Below are positions 1 to 10,422 of a stretch of DNA of 64,000 bases, piece by piece; the first letter of the stretch is position 1; every line of letters starts with the position of its first letter. The notes beneath the pieces are model-generated. The model saw only the letters and a list, made by a program, of their open reading frames with translations. It did no database searches and was not told where the DNA came from. A program made the position numbers and the translations under genes. The stretch is from Rhodocollybia butyracea (lineage: Eukaryota > Basidiomycota > Agaricomycetes > Agaricales > Omphalotaceae), in NCBI GenBank assembly GCA_015501585.1, contig JADNRY010000188.1, forward strand, positions 1-64,000, in the 5' to 3' direction.

Positions 1-126
1 TTTACGCAGAAGTACTCCGCCAAGTGTATTGGCAGTGACTGGGAACAGATCCTTTTGTATAGAGTTTTGGGGACACAACGATAGGTTGTTAGATGTGAAG
101 AGTTTAAGTAGCTGGTGGAGAGGAAG

Positions 127-981
127 ATGGCAGGGTATATTCCTTGGATGAGTAGCGGCAGAGCCAGAGCCAGATTTACCACCCCTCAGCTGAAACATTT
201 GGGCCGTAACGCTGATCGTGGCCGTGGACGCTTTCGAGGAGGAGGTTGTGGTAGTAGTGCTATCCGTTCTTTCTCCCTTGACTCAACCATCCTTTATCTC
301 AACCACGGCCACACGTTCATGCCTACTCTAACAAAGTACTTGTTGTCAATATCCCGAAACCCTTTGACGTCCGTGAAAGAGGAAATGGAAGAGAAAACCG
401 CCCTTCAAAGACATGTTTACAGGTAGACCGCGTCTTGTATTGCCGGAACTTCCTACACTCTCCCCCCATCCTCGCTCAGAAGCTCAAGCTCTCACAACCC
501 ACAGATACATCTCAAATTCCCCCAGCTCGATCGATACATGTAGAAGAAGCTGTTCTCCTCATTCCAACAGGGACTCCACCAGACGATCGCTCCCAATCCC
601 AGCCTGTCTTTTCCCCGTCTCGTCTATACTCTCCCTCCTACAACGCCGGCTCCCTTTGCTACGGATCTGTGTAAGCATATGGTGATATTGGCTTGATCTC
701 TTCCCGTCGTCTCGACGTCCATCTTCTTTTTCTAGCATCAGGATATTTTCTTGCAGAAAATGTTGTTCACTGTCATTGAAGAATCTAGTGAGGATAACGA
801 TTACTACGATTACCCACCTGGGAACCTTGACACTTTCTCCGATGTTTCTCAAGATGCCATGGCGGAAGCAAGTGGTGGCAATTTAAAGAATGTCAAGGAG
901 ACAATGAGAGAAGCATGTGGAAGAAGTTGTGGTCCCAGCCAAAGAGCACAACGATTGGCAACGGCCGGAGGACGAGGTTAG
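127..981 (+). CDS. possible spliced gene, unknown product
   Basis: Three plus-strand open stretches look like exons of one gene, but the exon joins are not proven. The first opens at the ATG at 127 and has an arginine/glycine-rich patch (RGRGRFRGGG). The second (about 435-670) is rich in Ser, Pro and Gln. It ends at a plausible donor GTAAGC (about 671) with acceptors TTCTAG (near 735) or CTTGCAG (near 754). The third is acidic (EESSEDNDYYDYPPGN) and stops with TAG at 979-981. I recognise no domain. A 97-codon minus-strand frame overlaps the middle but has no better support. The left edge of the window is close, so upstream exons could be missing. Low confidence. Confidence 0.3.
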
Positions 982-1869
982 CATACACCACTTTAAAGTT
1001 ATACAGGGTAGTAGATGCAGATTCTCATAACGCTCGGACATACCACCGCAAGGTCATATGCGGCACATAAATGGTCATTAATCAGACCTTCCCTGACATA
1101 TGAAAAGTGTGTGGGACCATCCCTCTGTTGGATCCGAGCCCCAATTGCTTTCAGATCACCATTAGCACAAGCCCAGCTTAGGATTGTGAAGAGCGTTGTG
1201 TGTGAGTGCATCACTAAGAAGTGCCTCTGTAGATACCTGCACCTGTCTGTATGCTCAGTGAACCTATGCCTTCACATACTCCTGCAACAAATATCCGAGT
1301 CGGGAGAAAGCCATATACCACTGCCAATGGATTCCTGATATCTTGCGTGGCGGAGTTTACAACGGCGATGTATTTTTGGTCAAGCTCAGAGTCGCTAGGG
1401 AGATGGAAAGCCTCGGCATGGTTGCGCCTTTGCAGCTATACACGCTCTAATGCACCAGGTAAAATAGAAATGGCACCCTTCACCAGCCATGAAGGACGAT
1501 ACCTGTACACGCATGGGGTCATTGACAATCGCGTAGTTAAAGACTGTCCGACGCGTTCCTTGGAAATTGGAACGAGGTACAGTGGTGAGCTGCATGACCG
1601 AGTTGCATGTATCCATTTAGGAGTGACATATTTAGTGTGCCAACTTGAAGCTCCCGAACGAGGTGTGAACCTCATTGGCAGACTGTACCTCTATCCTCCG
1701 TGATGTGTTCTGGTGGGGATGATGGGGATTGAAGAGAAATTGTACGTGCATTAGCATCTGTTAATCTGTTAGCACCAACACCGGTTTCCCTGATTGGGCT
1801 GCCGCAGTAAGAATCTCCAAGAATTGGTCATACGGATGCTTCTCTAGGTATTGCCTCCATGGGAATTTG
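982..1869. other. no confident gene
   Basis: Open frames of 70-150 codons overlap on both strands (for example about 1251-1703 plus and 1436-1675 minus). None has recognisable motifs, a convincing start context or splice support. No repeat or transposon end was seen. Confidence 0.3.
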
Positions 1870-2576
1870 TGGTTTTACAACTTGAAGATAACACTGGTAC
1901 ACTGTAGCACAAACTAGGAACTGGTGTAGGAAGTAGCAAAACCTGCTCATACCCTACTTCAAGATCTACACTGAGACTTCTATCCTCCCTGTGCGCTTTT
2001 GAACCCCAGAAAGACAAGCCTATCTTGTACAAGCTCTAAAAAAGAATTGATTAAACATTCCATGGTCATAAATATATTTGAACCAGGAAATAGCTCACCA
2101 ATGAAGATGGAAGTGCCAAGTTCAAATGAAGTATTGAAGACAGACATCCCGTGGATCCGGCCAGGTATCTTTGCAGTTATCAGCACAGCAACGAAAACAA
2201 TGACTACCCCGAGTTAAGGTGTTAAACTCACTTGGGAAAACGTCAAGTGAGGGGGTTCGGTACTAGTGGCTCTCAACTGCGAAATAATTGTTTCATTATA
2301 TATGAGTTCGACGGGAATGGGATTCCTTCCATCAGGTCCTATCATGTTGATATTGTGTGTGTATTCAATGTGGTCTGAAGACTCCTAAGTGAACCAATGT
2401 TTCAAGTAACATGGATGATGAACATACAAGAGTATTTATCATCCCCTAGTTTGGAATTATATGTGATTGGATAGTGGAACATATATGCTGTTGCTGGAGT
2501 AGTCCACAAGGTGAAGCTGGCAAGGATCAAGGAGATGTGAGTTGAACCCAAATGCAAGTCTACCACAGTAACATTG

Positions 2577-3072
2577 TGTTGAAGGGAACTGCACTTGTTG
2601 AAGTTAAACACATTGGAGTGCCCTTCAGCTAACCCAAGCAGTGTGTTACCCACCTTAGTACAGTGTTGTTATGCTCAGTATAATGATTATAGTGTTGTAC
2701 TAATAGCCTTATAGTTGCTCAGTACTCCAATAGACACCAAACAATGAAATGAATCAAAGAAATGTGAATATTGATTTGGACTCTTTCTAACTAAGTAAGG
2801 AATAGGTAGTTGTTTGGTTCTATTTGTAGTGAAACACATGAGGCATGAAAATGGGTGTCCACAATTGTGCACGCATACATAATTTCAACAGTCACCACTC
2901 AAACTGAAGAAATAACTCTAAAACTAAGTAAACTAAGCAAAATAGTGAACTAGAAGGAATATGAAGAATGTAATCAAAATTTACTATAAAAGTATATACT
3001 TTAGAGATAGAATATGGTTGTGGGAAGGTGATTAGGTAAGCAGGTGTGTGACAGCACTATGTACACTCAACA
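2577..3072. mobile_element. solo LTR, copia-like
   Basis: A 496-bp insertion begins TGTTGA and ends TCAACA. It is flanked by the 5-bp duplication CATTG (2572-2576 and 3073-3077). The paralogous gene at about 61.08-61.10 kb reads straight through this point, giving an empty site. There is no coding capacity. The family is unknown; short termini and length fit a copia-type LTR. Confidence 0.75.
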
Positions 3073-3177
3073 CATTGTTTGAGTTGGTGTGATGGTAGGC
3101 ACACACATCCAGAGTCCAATCTGTGCCCCAACCTGGTAAACTTCACTGCATATTATTCAACATTTGGCAATACAAAT

Positions 3178-4100
3178 TAGAGATGGGCACAAATGCCCAT
3201 TTGAATGCATTCACCATTTGTGGCGCAAATATGGAGCTTCAAAAGTCCATATTCGCACTTGAATGCTTGGCAACTAGAATGGGCATTCATGGAAGTAGTC
3301 ATTCGAATGACCCGAATGCCTGAATGCCTCGAATGGAGAATGTTGATATATTTGAATATTTGTGAATACTCTACAATGAATGTACAATCTATAAAGTATG
3401 GTAGCATTAGTGCAAAATAACTATGTAAGTATAGTAACGATGCTAGTCGCATCAACGTTGGTCCACTATGAGCCTACACGGAACCTTTTACACAAGGTAC
3501 GCCAGCCTTCTGTACACTTTTTAACAATTCTAAGTACTTACTAGTAGTAAATTACATTAGTACTTACGGGACTATAATTAATGTACACTATGATTCAAGG
3601 AAGTGGGGACAACTTACCTGGGGGAATGGGGAATAGACTTGAGCTTGCGGGACATTATATAAAGTCCCGCAACCTCGTTTGCTCCCCCATCACTGCCCAG
3701 GTAGGTCGAGTAAGTGCAAAGCATTGTATAGATCAATGTACATTCATGTAAGTACTGATATTTATGTAGTTAGTCCCCTTAATTATTAGAATATGTATGA
3801 TAGCGTGTTGCGGGTCCTAATAAAAGGCCGCGCGCATGCTTGTTGTGTATAAATCTCCGTGGTATTATAGTCGTTATAGTTCTTAAGTAGTATTGCTAAT
3901 TATAGAACATTTTCTAGTTGGATGTGGGGCTTTACAACAGGCTGCCGCAACTTAGTATATTTATTGGAGAATATTCGCGAATATTCACAAATATAAGTGA
4001 TGAATATAGATTCTCTGGTGACCCACATTCACATTCGAATGATGAATGCGAATATATTCGAGTATATTCGTACACATTCCTCATTCGTGCCCATCTCTAC
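3178..4100. mobile_element. hAT-type MITE
   Basis: The ends are inverted: TAGAGATGGGCACAAATG at 3178 and its near complement ending CCCATCTCTA at 4100. Degenerate GAATG/CATTC-rich subterminal repeats follow on both sides. The left flank ATACAAAT reappears at 6563-6570, at the far side of further inserted DNA, so the 8-bp duplication is separated from the right terminus. No transposase is visible, so it is non-autonomous. Confidence 0.6.
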
Positions 4101-4398
4101 TTGCGAGTGTGGGCCATCGCGCAGAGCGCGTGGCAGGTACAATTCCTGTGACATGCTAATTATTAAATAGAGACTATATTTTGCAGTACACAGCAGCAGA
4201 AGGCTGGTATGTATTCCACTCCAAACAAGTAAACCCACAACAGATATTGGCGAGTAAATCAGGACATCCCACAAGACCTGTCTGAACTGGCATGATGTAG
4301 TTGGCGAGGGCAATGTGTCAGAGAGTGTGATGGCTGAAGTGGAGATGTAAGCACTGAAAAGCAGAACTCGCATTTGCAAGCCAAGCACTTTTCACTTT

Positions 4399-5074
4399 TC
4401 ATTGCAGAATCACAGATTCAACAAGTGGAAAAGGTGGCCACATAATGTACTGCATTGTGATTACAGTAACATCAGTTACATGAGGGATAGAGGCAAAAAA
4501 AGCAGGCCAAGCGCAATTGTTCCAGATAGTTTGATCAAATAGATGCTGAGAAGGCAAGAGTGAAAGATTGGTGGTTTCCATGCGCATGATAATCACTGAA
4601 ACATGGGAGGGGAGATGGTGCTGGGCCAAGTCTTGGCAATGCAAGGTGCAGTACTAAGCGGACCAAATGTGATATCTGAGCCAAACAAGAAAGAAAATTC
4701 AACATAAGTCAAAGCGCCTGCAAAGTGACCCGTGACAAGCGAGGGCAAGCAAACAGCATTGCGGAACTTGTGAACTGTGTTGACAGAAAAGATATTAACG
4801 CGCTTAAATATCAGCTCGGGCAGCACTGCAGCAAACAACTTGCAAACACTGAGCATTGCAAGCAGCTCTGCACATTCAGTAAGGCGGTGGAATTCAAGCG
4901 CAGAACTGTCATTTTCAGGGACACGAGTGATATTGAACAAGGGAACAAGATAGCCAGAGATGTAAATTTGCAAGATTTTTGCAGTGATCTCGGTAGGCAC
5001 TACAAAAAAAAATTATCAGTGGGAGGAATCAAAAAGAGCCTTGAATAACACTTACATGAATGAATAGACAGCAT
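4399..5074 (-). CDS. F-box-like protein, three exons
   Basis: Exons 5074-5056, 4999-4655 and 4595-4399 join in frame across two GT-AG introns (56 and 59 bp) to give 186 residues. The start is chosen because ATG at 5074 runs MLSIHSLPTEITAKIL, with the typical F-box opening LPTEI. A second block LLAMLSVCKLFAAVLPELIFKRV matches the usual F-box helix region of basidiomycete F-box-like proteins, whose role is substrate choice for SCF ubiquitin ligases. The rest (SLLPSQHLFDQTIWNNC, VTDVTVITMQYIMWPPFPL) resembles the diverged middle of such proteins. The protein is short for the family, so the 3' end may be lost. It lies within a 3.4-kb insertion into the left unknown-gene copy. Confidence 0.55.
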
Positions 5075-5429
5075 ACTGCATGGAGGTCGAGGTATAGAAC
5101 CAAAAACAAGCTGGGCAATGAAGTTGCCAATAAGTGCAATAAATACACTGGAGGAAGCAGAGCGCACATGAAAGATCACATTGCAACCACTGCCGATAGA
5201 AGAAGAAAAACTGAGGGGCTAGAGAGTGGAGTTGCAAAAGCAGCAGTGTGCAAAGTAGAACACAAAAAAATATCAACTCACAGATATTACAGTGTGAAAG
5301 AAGAAATAAACCACAAATCCCATACATATCAAATCCCAGAACCGCATCCGCATGGATAGAAAGGCGCACTTCCAGGGTCCAGCAGCACAGAGAAGGTGAA
5401 ACGAGACAACGAGAAACAGAGTTGAATTA

Positions 5430-6310
5430 CAGCTGTTTGCAAAATTAATGACAGTCGATCGATTCAAATTTTCATTTATAAATAAAAATGACTTGTGATT
5501 TTTTCAATTTTGATTGACTTTGTCATTCCATAGCTTCTCCAATGGTAGTGGGCCATGTATAGTAGATAATCTATCTATCTGTCTATCTATCTACAAATTA
5601 CAATTGTTGTACTGGTAGAGAGCTAACAATCTCATAGTACTCATATGTCTGAGTGGAAGTGTCATCTAGGTATCGATATCGAGCACCTCAGGTTCATCGA
5701 GGCAAGTTTTTCCATTGGTAACATGTGGCTTGCTGAAAAGATTGTGGTACCAAGCTTCGTCAGGATAGAGAGCTGGAAGAAAAGGTGCTGTGGATGGCAA
5801 AAGCTGATCTGATACGTCTGATGACCCAATAGATATTGGAGACCTTTGAGGCAAACCAGGGTCAGATGGTTCGTGCGAGAGAAAGTTGCATAGATGAATG
5901 TCCAGGACTGGAACATGAAGAGCCAATATCAGGCATATCAAGTCAGCGGTGGCTGGTATTGCAAAAGATATGTTATGCACAGTATTACGACTGTAACATC
6001 TTTCCTGTAGCATTCGTCCTTCTCACAGAAATCCAGAGCAGTATTGAAGCTGACTTGAAGCAGAGTGCAGGTTTGTGCTGGCCAAACTGTTCCGTTGTCG
6101 GACGAGAATGAAACAAGCAGCATCATTGGCAAGAGTACCAAAAGTAATCTTAGTTTGTGTTGAAACATTGAAGCTTGAAAGCTTGAGGTTTGAAGGTTTG
6201 ACCGAGAAGAAGGACTGAAGAAGGACACCAAAATTTAATTCCGCTAAGTCATTTTTATTCAAATGAAACTTCCAAAATCGATTGACTGTCATTAATTTTG
6301 CAAACAGCTG
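5430..6310. mobile_element. non-autonomous TIR element
   Basis: CAGCTGTTTGCAAAATTAAT at 5430 and its inverted copy ending at 6310 form terminal inverted repeats of about 25 near-perfect bases; weaker complementarity extends to about 75. Length is 881 bp. The CAG start suggests hAT, but flanking bases (TTGAATTA and TGATAGAA) are not a clean duplication. Internal frames are not recognised as transposase. Confidence 0.5.
5567..5593. repeat. CTAT microsatellite
   Basis: A short run of CTAT/CTGT tetranucleotides inside the 5430-6310 element. Confidence 0.7.
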
Positions 6311-7560
6311 TGATAGAATGCCGATAAGAAGAGAATGTTGAGTAGATGAGCAAGTCCGAGCTCACATAAGTTAAAGATACTAAGAATTGAGCACGGAGAT
6401 GAGCAAACCCAGGGTCACATGGCAAATGTTTGACTTTCCAAATATATTGAAACTAATCTCCTTATTGGGTTAACCCGATTTAGACAAAAGGAAGCCTAAT
6501 TTGGACAGATTCCCACGCGAAACCCGCCATAAGGACGAGCCTTCATTACATTCAGGACTTGTAAATACAAATGCATGGAAAAAATTTACTTTGAAAAGCC
6601 CTTGGTACCGAATGGTGGAGTCAGCCTTTTCACAATGGCACTGGGGAAAAGGGGAATGAGAGTGGTGGCGACAGATCCATTGGAGTAACATACATTGGTT
6701 CGGCTGCAGAGGCCTTGAAGTCACTAGCATTGAGGAATAATAAGGTGATGTCACTGAAGGCTTTCCAAGAGCAACACAACATACCTGGCGATTTCAACTG
6801 CTTTGGGAAAGTCTTCAACCATGTACTGGGACCTACATGCAAATATACAGGTTGGGAATGTCCGTGACACCTACGTTAGAAGAAAGCCATGCAATTTCAT
6901 GTTGTCCATGACAGATTTCAACATGAGGGCATCGCGTAACTGGGCATTTTCCATGACAACTTTCAAGATGGCCTCGTTCGGAGCATCCATCTCTGTGCCA
7001 TCCTTGAAAGCCTTTACAAGGGTGGCAACATGGTGCGTATTGGTCTTGGCACTGCTACTGCCAATGAAACAGTTAAAGGATGGATTTGAGGGGTTGTGAG
7101 TAATGACGACGTACAAAGGGAGAGCGACCTTGGTTATGGTTTCATTATTACTGGTAAAGCATCAAGGGGTGAGCAGATTGTGCAAGTGACATACATGGAC
7201 AATGCACGAGACCAGGTCAGTGCTTGAAGTAGACATTTGAGATGAATTTGAAGTGACAAGTGAAGCTTGAAGAGTGGGCAGGAGGGATGGATTCTCAAGT
7301 AAGGTTCTTTAGTAGGGCACAACTTTCCAAAACTGATGTAATGACTCAATTCTGTATGGTGTTTCTCTTTGCCTCTTGTCTGCGTCTCATGTGTAGACTT
7401 ATATGAATACACTTTTGGAAGGGATGAACATTGGATTCGGAGCTTATTGACAAGCACTGTTCGCTTCTCGCTTTGTCTGTAGATATGAGCACAAAATTGT
7501 GCCAAATTGATTTTATCAGTTTGCAAATCTATTATATTCCACTGTTCAACGAGGTACAAA

Positions 7561-7742
7561 TATGATGTGAGACAAGTAGTATCAATTCATAACTCATTTG
7601 CAAGTTTACAAGCAATATGTGTAGGACAGATGTAGAATATCCATGGATAGGAAGCCAGCACCTGATCTAGTATTTCTGGTTGCAACAGGCCTAATGATTC
7701 TTGGGCCTTGCACATTGAAACCGGGGGAATTGGCCATCACAT
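7561..7742. other. gene-free flank with a relic of the right-hand tandem repeat
   Basis: Contains one diverged unit (TATTTCTGGTTGCAACAG, about 7671) of the 134-bp tandem repeat found at 62,479-62,878, at the matching place beside the paralogous gene. This supports the block duplication. Confidence 0.5.
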
Positions 7743-7982
7743 CAAAAGTACAAAAAAATCAGCTCAAGTGAATGGTTGAAGTGATTGACCACATTTCAGC
7801 AAAAAGATCACTTGTTAGTGAAAATACAGGTGAATCTTAATAGTTCAGTGAACTTTCACTGAAATTGCGAAAACACACTGAATGACAAACTCTCACTCAA
7901 CAAATCAATAACAAGTGATTTTTTGCCCAAAAAGTGTTAGATCAGTATTTTTTTCACTTGAGCTGATTTTTTTGTACTTTTG
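7743..7982. mobile_element. MITE with 30-bp perfect terminal inverted repeats
   Basis: The first 30 bases (starting CAAAAGTACAAAAAAATC) are the exact reverse complement of the last 30. Total length is 240 bp. More complementary AAGTGA/TCACTT blocks lie inside. I could not define a target-site duplication, so the superfamily is open. Confidence 0.65.
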
Positions 7983-8176
7983 GTGTGTGTGGCATGTGAG
8001 TTGACATGTTTGGATTTTTTGGTATTGTTACACCCCCACTAAGTCTAGGCTCATTCCCACCACTTCCAAATGTTGATGCAATTAATGGTCAGCTGGCTAT
8101 GCAAGGCTTCCTCTGGAAGTGGCTGGTACCATCAGAGGTATTTTTGGCAGGTCACGGTTTTGTGACTTGACACTTA

Positions 8177-8728
8177 GGGCCTGTTCGGCAACACGAATCT
8201 CAGATTTTGTTTGGATTTTGCCAGGTATTGCCACCATATAAAAAAGCCATCAAGCATTTGTAAGTATTACTTGGATCTGTAAGTATTACTTGGATCAGCC
8301 AGTTGAGCGCTCCGTGTAAACGCGCATGCTGTCACAACCTGTCAGACGTTTCTTCCATGTTGAGGTCAACACCCCGCTTGATGCTCAGACATGCCCGCTG
8401 CTCTCAAATGTAGTTTTTACTTTAGGTTTCACTTGCTTAGACAATATAGAGGAATAAAATCGCTCTAACAATAATATACAATTACATTAAACTTGAAAGA
8501 TGATGACCAGAACATGTTGGTCATTGTGTGGCATCATTGAGAGTGGTCGGGTCGACTTGCGGGACAGCGAGAGGAACGTCCGACATGTCAGGGCAGGAGT
8601 TATGTCATTTTATGACATTTCCAGAGTCATGGCCACCGGCCAGCTGATCCGAACATTTTATATAAGTCTTCAAAATCTTGCCTCTGGCAAAATCACACAA
8701 AATCCAGATTCGTGTTGCCGAACAGGCC
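8177..8728. mobile_element. PIF/Harbinger-type MITE
   Basis: The terminal repeats GGGCCTGTTCGGCAACACGA and the inverted copy ending AACAGGCC are flanked by TTA on both sides (8174-8176, 8729-8731). The GGGCCTGTT end and 3-bp TTA duplication are hallmarks of the PIF/Harbinger (Tourist) group. Length 552 bp, no transposase. Inside is a small direct duplication of TAAGTATTACTTGGATC near 8262-8295. Confidence 0.8.
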
Positions 8729-8984
8729 TTAGTATTTTTCGACTTTTCAAGTTGCAAAAAAAAAAAGTGTCTGAGAGATCAATCTTGTTCCACATTTTTA
8801 ACAAGTACATTCAAATGATCCTATCCTATATCCTATACTTTAAAAAAGCTTGGTTTTAGACGCCCGCTTATTAGCTAATAAGATAAGAAGGGTGATAAGA
8901 TGAACCGGTGCAGTGGCGCAGTCGGCGGCTTTATGTATGCAGCGGCAGTACTGGAACGCGGTTAGCGGTGTATTGACTCAAGTA

Positions 8985-9225
8985 AGTAAGCCTGTTGATA
9001 TGAACGATGAGTGATGAATCAGAATCGCGGCAAGATTTGATTGCTTGCTGAGCTCTCCTAAACTACTGAACTAACTATTATAATACCTATGAGAGGCCCA
9101 ACTTGAAGCCCCAATTGAGTAAGCATGTTGATATAGACAATCGGAGTGATGAATCAAAATCATGGCAAGATTACTTGCTCACTTTCAGTGAGCTCCCAAA
9201 CTACTAATTATTATACATAATACCC
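8985..9225. repeat. two-copy direct repeat of about 130 bp
   Basis: Two diverged copies in tandem share the blocks GAGTGATGAATCA, GGCAAGATT and CCAAACTACT. The stretch 8732-9323 otherwise shows no gene. Confidence 0.55.
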
Positions 9226-9508
9226 ATTACTGCTGTTTAAATGACCATTGCGTCACAATTATCATTTTGTCCACAGCAGCAATGATAACAGAATGATAGC
9301 CATGAGTCGGCCATGGATGGCAGTGTTATGACCCGATTCTACACTATAGGCATATACACACTCTTTTTTCATTTATTAACAACCACTACTATCATTAATA
9401 TTTTACCACTTAACACTATCACATACATTCATTACTTATCTTCTCAACACAACTTCGGATAATGCTGCACATTACCATGGAAGCTGCAAAGACCCTTCCA
9501 CACAGTAT

Positions 9509-9687
9509 TGACTCATTATTAGTCAACTCCGGTTCCACTAAATGACTCAATATCAGTCATCCATGACTCTACTGAATGACTCAACATCAGTCATCCGCAG
9601 TTCCGCTTAAATGACTCAGTAACAGTCATTGCACACCATTCCACAGTCATGCTGACTGATCCGCAGCATTTCCGCAGTTATGACTCA
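9509..9687 (+). promoter_or_regulatory. cluster of TGACTCA (Gcn4/AP-1-type) sites in U3
   Basis: TGACTCA occurs at 9509, 9543, 9577, 9612 and 9681, mostly as ATGACTCA followed about 5 bases later by the half-palindrome AGTCAT. TGA[CG]TCA is the known site of Gcn4/AP-1 bZIP proteins in fungi and animals. Inference: the LTR promoter may answer to a bZIP stress regulator. Confidence 0.55.
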
Positions 9688-9733
9688 AATCTAGTCATTC
9701 TGCAGCATTTCCTAACTAGTACATATTAAACAG

Positions 9734-9741
9734 TATATAAG
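9734..9741 (+). promoter_or_regulatory. TATA box of the LTR promoter
   Basis: TATATAAG, about 80 bases before the first hairpin, conserved in the 3' LTR and in both 1,169-bp solo LTRs. Confidence 0.65.
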
Positions 9742-9842
9742 GAAGCCAGATTTACCAATGTACAGTAGACATATTATTTTTCTTAAATCCAAACCCCCAC
9801 TTGTTTGCTGTTATCACTTGTGTGAATCACCAGACCAACTCA

Positions 9843-10199
9843 TTGTATCTTGTTGAGCTATCTCCAAGCTACAATACACATTTATACATCTTGTTGAGCT
9901 AACTCCGAGTTGTATCCACTAACATTCACCTGTTGAGCTATCTCCTAGTGAATACTTCTTTAATTGCCACTTGTTGAGCTATCTCCGAGTTGCAACTTCC
10001 TATTACTTGTTGAGCTATCTCCGAGTATTAGACATCACACTCACTACTACTTGTTGAGCTATCTCCGAGTATTAGACACCACACTCACTACTACTTGTTG
10101 AGCCAACTCCGAGTATTAGTTCTGATTCATATTACTGCTTGTCGAGCCATCTCCGAGGGTAATCTTATTATTATTTGTCGAGCTATCTCCAAATAATAA
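9843..10199 (+). repeat. array of nine conserved-loop hairpins in R-U5
   Basis: Nine copies of a core close to CTTGTTGAGCTATCTCCGAG lie 35-45 bases apart. Each core is flanked by complementary arms, so each can fold as a hairpin with the 12-base loop TTGAGCTATCTC or a close variant. Stem sequences differ while pairing is kept: TTGTATCTTG with CAAGCTACAA (9843-9874), and TTATTATTTG with CAAATAATAA (10168-10199, perfect 10 bp). Present in both gypsy-1 LTRs and both solo LTRs. Confidence 0.75.
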
Positions 10200-10422
10200 C
10201 TTCTGTGAGTTTTGTATTACAAACTAGTTACTAACTGTACTTGAGCCTAGTTGTTTGAGTATATATTTTTTGCCTAGCGGTTTCAACGAACGGAAAGGCT
10301 TGCTCTATAATCTCATTAATTTCTCTTATCATTTTTACTGCCGAGTTACGTACTGTGAAGGTTTGGACGAGACTATTGATCGAGTCATAACATAATAATA
10401 CGTCTCCACCCGCCCCCATTAA

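Larger units (their letters stand above)
1870..7560 (-). pseudogene. broken left copy of an unknown multi-exon gene
   Basis: Segments 1870-2576, 3078-3176 and about 6563-7560 align in order and orientation with the gene at 60.5-62.1 kb. Shared pieces include the C-terminal GRIEVSV followed by TAG, the block MSVFNTSFELGTSIFIGEL, and the block HHVATLVKAFKDG. The copy cannot make protein: a copia-type solo LTR sits inside an exon at 2577, and 3.4 kb is inserted after 3176. I do not recognise the family. The two copies in the same orientation suggest an old duplication that later filled with transposons. Confidence 0.6.
9324..10392 (+). repeat. 5' LTR of gypsy-1
   Basis: Begins TGTTATGACC and ends GAGTCATAACA. 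U3 holds five TGACTCA sites; a TATATAAG box lies at 9734-9741; downstream (presumed R-U5) are nine conserved-loop hairpins. A 50-codon minus-strand open frame at the 3' end recurs in every copy but shows no sign of being a gene. Confidence 0.95.

Noticed and set aside
4029..4388. 119-residue minus-strand frame next to the F-box-like gene
   Set aside because: It crosses the hAT MITE terminus, so much of it is transposon end; it may include lost 3' sequence of the F-box gene but cannot be joined with confidence.
9843..10199. CRISPR-like spaced direct repeats
   Set aside because: Repeat cores are spaced, but the spacers are complementary to each other around every core and the array lies in a fungal LTR; it is a hairpin series.
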